Below, piece by piece: positions 63,456 through 64,000 of a stretch of 64,000 bases of DNA. The stretch spans positions 1,543,505 through 1,607,504 of the forward strand of contig NZ_JANHMP010000001.1 of the NCBI RefSeq assembly GCF_024609265.1. Direction: 5' to 3'. The position numbers and the translations under genes were made by a program. How positions within the stretch are numbered: the stretch's first letter is position 1; each line of letters opens with the position of its first letter. The stretch is from Geothrix campi (GTDB lineage: Bacteria; Acidobacteriota; Holophagae; Holophagales; Holophagaceae). The notes beneath the pieces are model-generated. The model ran no database searches, was not told the DNA's origin, and saw only the letters and a program-made list of their open reading frames with translations.

Positions 63456-64000
<545 letters not shown>

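Overview
The window is about 64 kb of GC-rich DNA with the dense, short-gapped gene layout of a free-living bacterium. It carries a membrane-bound NrfHA ammonia-forming nitrite reductase, an F-type ATP synthase with separate b and b' subunits, an LpxH-like phosphoesterase, outer-membrane barrels and many lipoproteins, so the host is Gram-negative and able to respire anaerobically. The gene content resembles Acidobacteriota of the class Holophagae (Geothrix-like). That placement is an inference from gene content; no rRNA is present to confirm it.

Layout. 0.1-3.7 kb: a DUF4382 lipoprotein, a shortened AMP-ligase-like protein and a WYL regulator. 3.8-7.4 kb: a five-gene minus-strand envelope cluster (M48 peptidase, lipoprotein, membrane and periplasmic proteins). 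7.5-9.7 kb: nrfHA. 9.8-12.1 kb: an aspartyl-protease-like protein, a MITE-like element, a DUF4097 protein and a small Cys-rich protein. 12.4-15.1 kb: a YdcZ-type transporter, an FHA-GGDEF diguanylate cyclase, tRNA-Gln, tRNA-Glu and a cytidylate-kinase-like protein. 15.3-19.0 kb: a VanZ-LpxH fusion, engB, ftsE and a thiolase. 19.0-19.9 kb: two genes that have lost their 5' ends and meet head to head. 20-27.8 kb: a second DUF4097 protein, a pair of degenerate M16 proteins, purC, a TPR protein, an outer-membrane barrel, an MBL-fold hydrolase and an HPt protein. 27.9-34.2 kb: F1 and stalk genes of ATP synthase (atpF, atpF', atpH, atpA, atpG, atpD, atpC) without the a and c subunits. 34.4-34.6 kb: tRNA-Val and tRNA-Asp, followed by a hairpin-rich repeat tract. 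35-44.3 kb: der, a membrane ferredoxin fused to a cyclic-nucleotide-binding domain, a secreted M4 protease and recN. 44.6-46.4 kb: a cupredoxin lipoprotein, a secreted beta-propeller and a gene remnant. 46.4-49.7 kb: a YtcJ-type amidohydrolase, then an overlapping PLP beta-synthase and E1-beta pair. 49.8-56.8 kb: a five-gene cluster (glycosidase-like protein, TPR outer-membrane barrel, response regulator, HEAT protein, processive GT2) that looks like an uncharacterised polysaccharide synthesis and export system. 56.8-64 kb: methionine metabolism under two SAM-I riboswitches (an unusual YitJ-like protein, metH, metY), with a chromate-type transporter between them.

How the genes work together. 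NrfH passes quinol electrons to NrfA for nitrite reduction. The ATP synthase genes form one long operon. The methionine genes are likely switched by S-adenosylmethionine. The 49.8-56.8 kb cluster has the parts list of a Pga- or Nfr-like secretion line: an inner-membrane synthase, a periplasmic glycosidase and a TPR-linked outer-membrane barrel, with a receiver domain and a HEAT scaffold that such lines normally lack. It is the best candidate here for an undescribed system. Other strong oddities are the ferredoxin-CNB fusion, the VanZ-LpxH fusion, a YitJ homolog with a broken zinc site and a truncated reductase domain, and the head-to-head gene truncation at 19.2 kb.
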